From positions 1 to 57,837 of the forward strand of contig WTXI01000232.1 of the NCBI GenBank assembly GCA_022376515.1: a stretch of DNA of 57,837 nt, written 5' to 3'. This DNA is from Lactifluus volemus (lineage: Eukaryota > Basidiomycota > Agaricomycetes > Russulales > Russulaceae). Shown here piece after piece: positions 57,144 to 57,837 of this stretch (its first letter is position 1; every line of letters starts with the position of its first letter). The notes under the pieces are model-generated. The model made no database searches. It worked only from the letters and a program-made list of their open reading frames with translations, and was not told the DNA's origin. The translations under genes and the position numbers were made by a program.

Positions 57144-57837
57144 TCGTTTGCAGCGTCGCCCGTCGCCGCACTTCGACCTCACTTTTTTTTTGCCTAGCCT
57201 TGTGTGTAGGTGTGGGTGTGTTTGCTTGCTCTTTTTTTTTTATGTGCATTTTGTTTTGTTGTAGTATACATTGTCAACCGTGGCACGCGCCTATCCCCGC
57301 TTGCCGCCCTTATTTTTTCCCCCTTTTCCTTTTCTTCCTATCGAGCGCGCTCCCCACACCACTTTATCTTTCTTTCTTCTCTTCTCTTTTTTTGCATCCC
57401 AGATCTTCGCACAGGGCAAAGGTCCAATTCGTTGTTTCTGGTTTTGCTATGTACGCCAACGGGTTTTTTTTTATCATGTGTGTTGTGTGTGTAGTGCTCG
57501 CTCGCATCATCTGGACCTAGAGGAATTTTATACCCCTGCGGGATTCAACAAAAATAAAGGGCACAGCAAGTGGCTTGGGAACGTCGGTGGGATACTCTGC
57601 TCGTTAATAGGCCAAGGTTAGGGCTGCTGTTAGCAACGTTTGCCGATGCCATTCAACATGCGTCCTAGATGAAGAGGAAGCGGAAAGGACTCCGAGGGCC
57701 AGAGTCCCCAGCGGGAGGCAGTCCTCTTGAAAATGTCAGGAGAGGGCAGATATAATTTGGAAGAACTAGGCATACAAGGTCATGATTCACTGCTACAGTT
57801 CGAAAGAATTAGACTTGGCAATAGCATGAACGAGTCG
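57144..57837. other. Region downstream of ATG4
   Basis: T- and pyrimidine-rich DNA, probably 3' UTR and spacer. AATAAA occurs at 57553-57558. No gene is recognised before the window ends. Confidence 0.45.

Noticed and set aside
1..57837. tRNA, rRNA genes or CRISPR arrays
   Set aside because: No cloverleaf with intact A/B boxes, no rRNA-like stretch and no regularly spaced repeat-spacer array was recognised by eye. The repeats present are tandem duplications, minisatellites or transposon ends.

Overview
The window looks like nuclear DNA from an agaricomycete (mushroom-forming basidiomycete). Genes are interrupted by many 45-90 bp GT-AG introns. The gene set (a large F-box family, a heme-thiolate peroxidase, a Plavaka-type transposon, a CRN-like NTPase-nuclease protein, Ubp8, Mrh4 and Atg4 homologues) fits that group. 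All calls come from reading the sequence and translations by eye; no database search was run.

Positions 1-26,400: a tandem array of seven F-box paralogues on the + strand, each about 480 aa with a tiny first exon. Copies 2, 3, 5 and 6 are open. Copy 1 has a lost start codon and several frameshifts, copy 4 has a frameshift and a roughly 170 bp AT-rich insertion, and copy 7 has a 13 bp deletion. The flanks are duplicated with the genes and carry a conserved E-box-like block (GCACGTG followed by TCATGTGAC) about 215-300 bp before each start. One further promoter copy (about 8395-9250) has lost its gene. An intact heme-thiolate (chloroperoxidase-type) peroxidase gene sits between copies 6 and 7.

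Positions 26,400-42,800: a tandem segmental duplication of an acyl-CoA oxidase-like gene with its flanks. The proximal copy is split at an exon-intron border by a 7,381 bp Plavaka DNA transposon (27988-35368) with TIRs, a TT target duplication, CTAG-rich subterminal repeats, a transposase and a second, divergently transcribed gene. The distal copy is intact. The duplication breakpoint is visible near 38,075, where an aldehyde dehydrogenase gene remnant is fused to F-box 3' flank sequence. A likely non-autonomous TIR element (40866-41469) lies upstream of the distal copy.

Positions 42,500-57,837: single-copy genes. On the - strand are an aldehyde dehydrogenase, a mitochondrial DEAD-box helicase (Mrh4-like) and a SAGA deubiquitinase (Ubp8-like). 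On the + strand are a large P-loop NTPase plus PD-(D/E)XK nuclease-like protein of Crinkler/CR-effector type, then an Atg4 autophagy protease homologue whose reading frame is broken by at least five single-base shifts although its catalytic motifs remain.

The left two thirds is a fast-changing accessory region (tandem duplication, pseudogenisation, transposon insertion) next to a conserved housekeeping block. The most unusual items are the CRN-like protein, the transposon inserted exactly at a splice-donor junction of a duplicated gene, and the F-box birth-and-death array with its duplicated promoter block.
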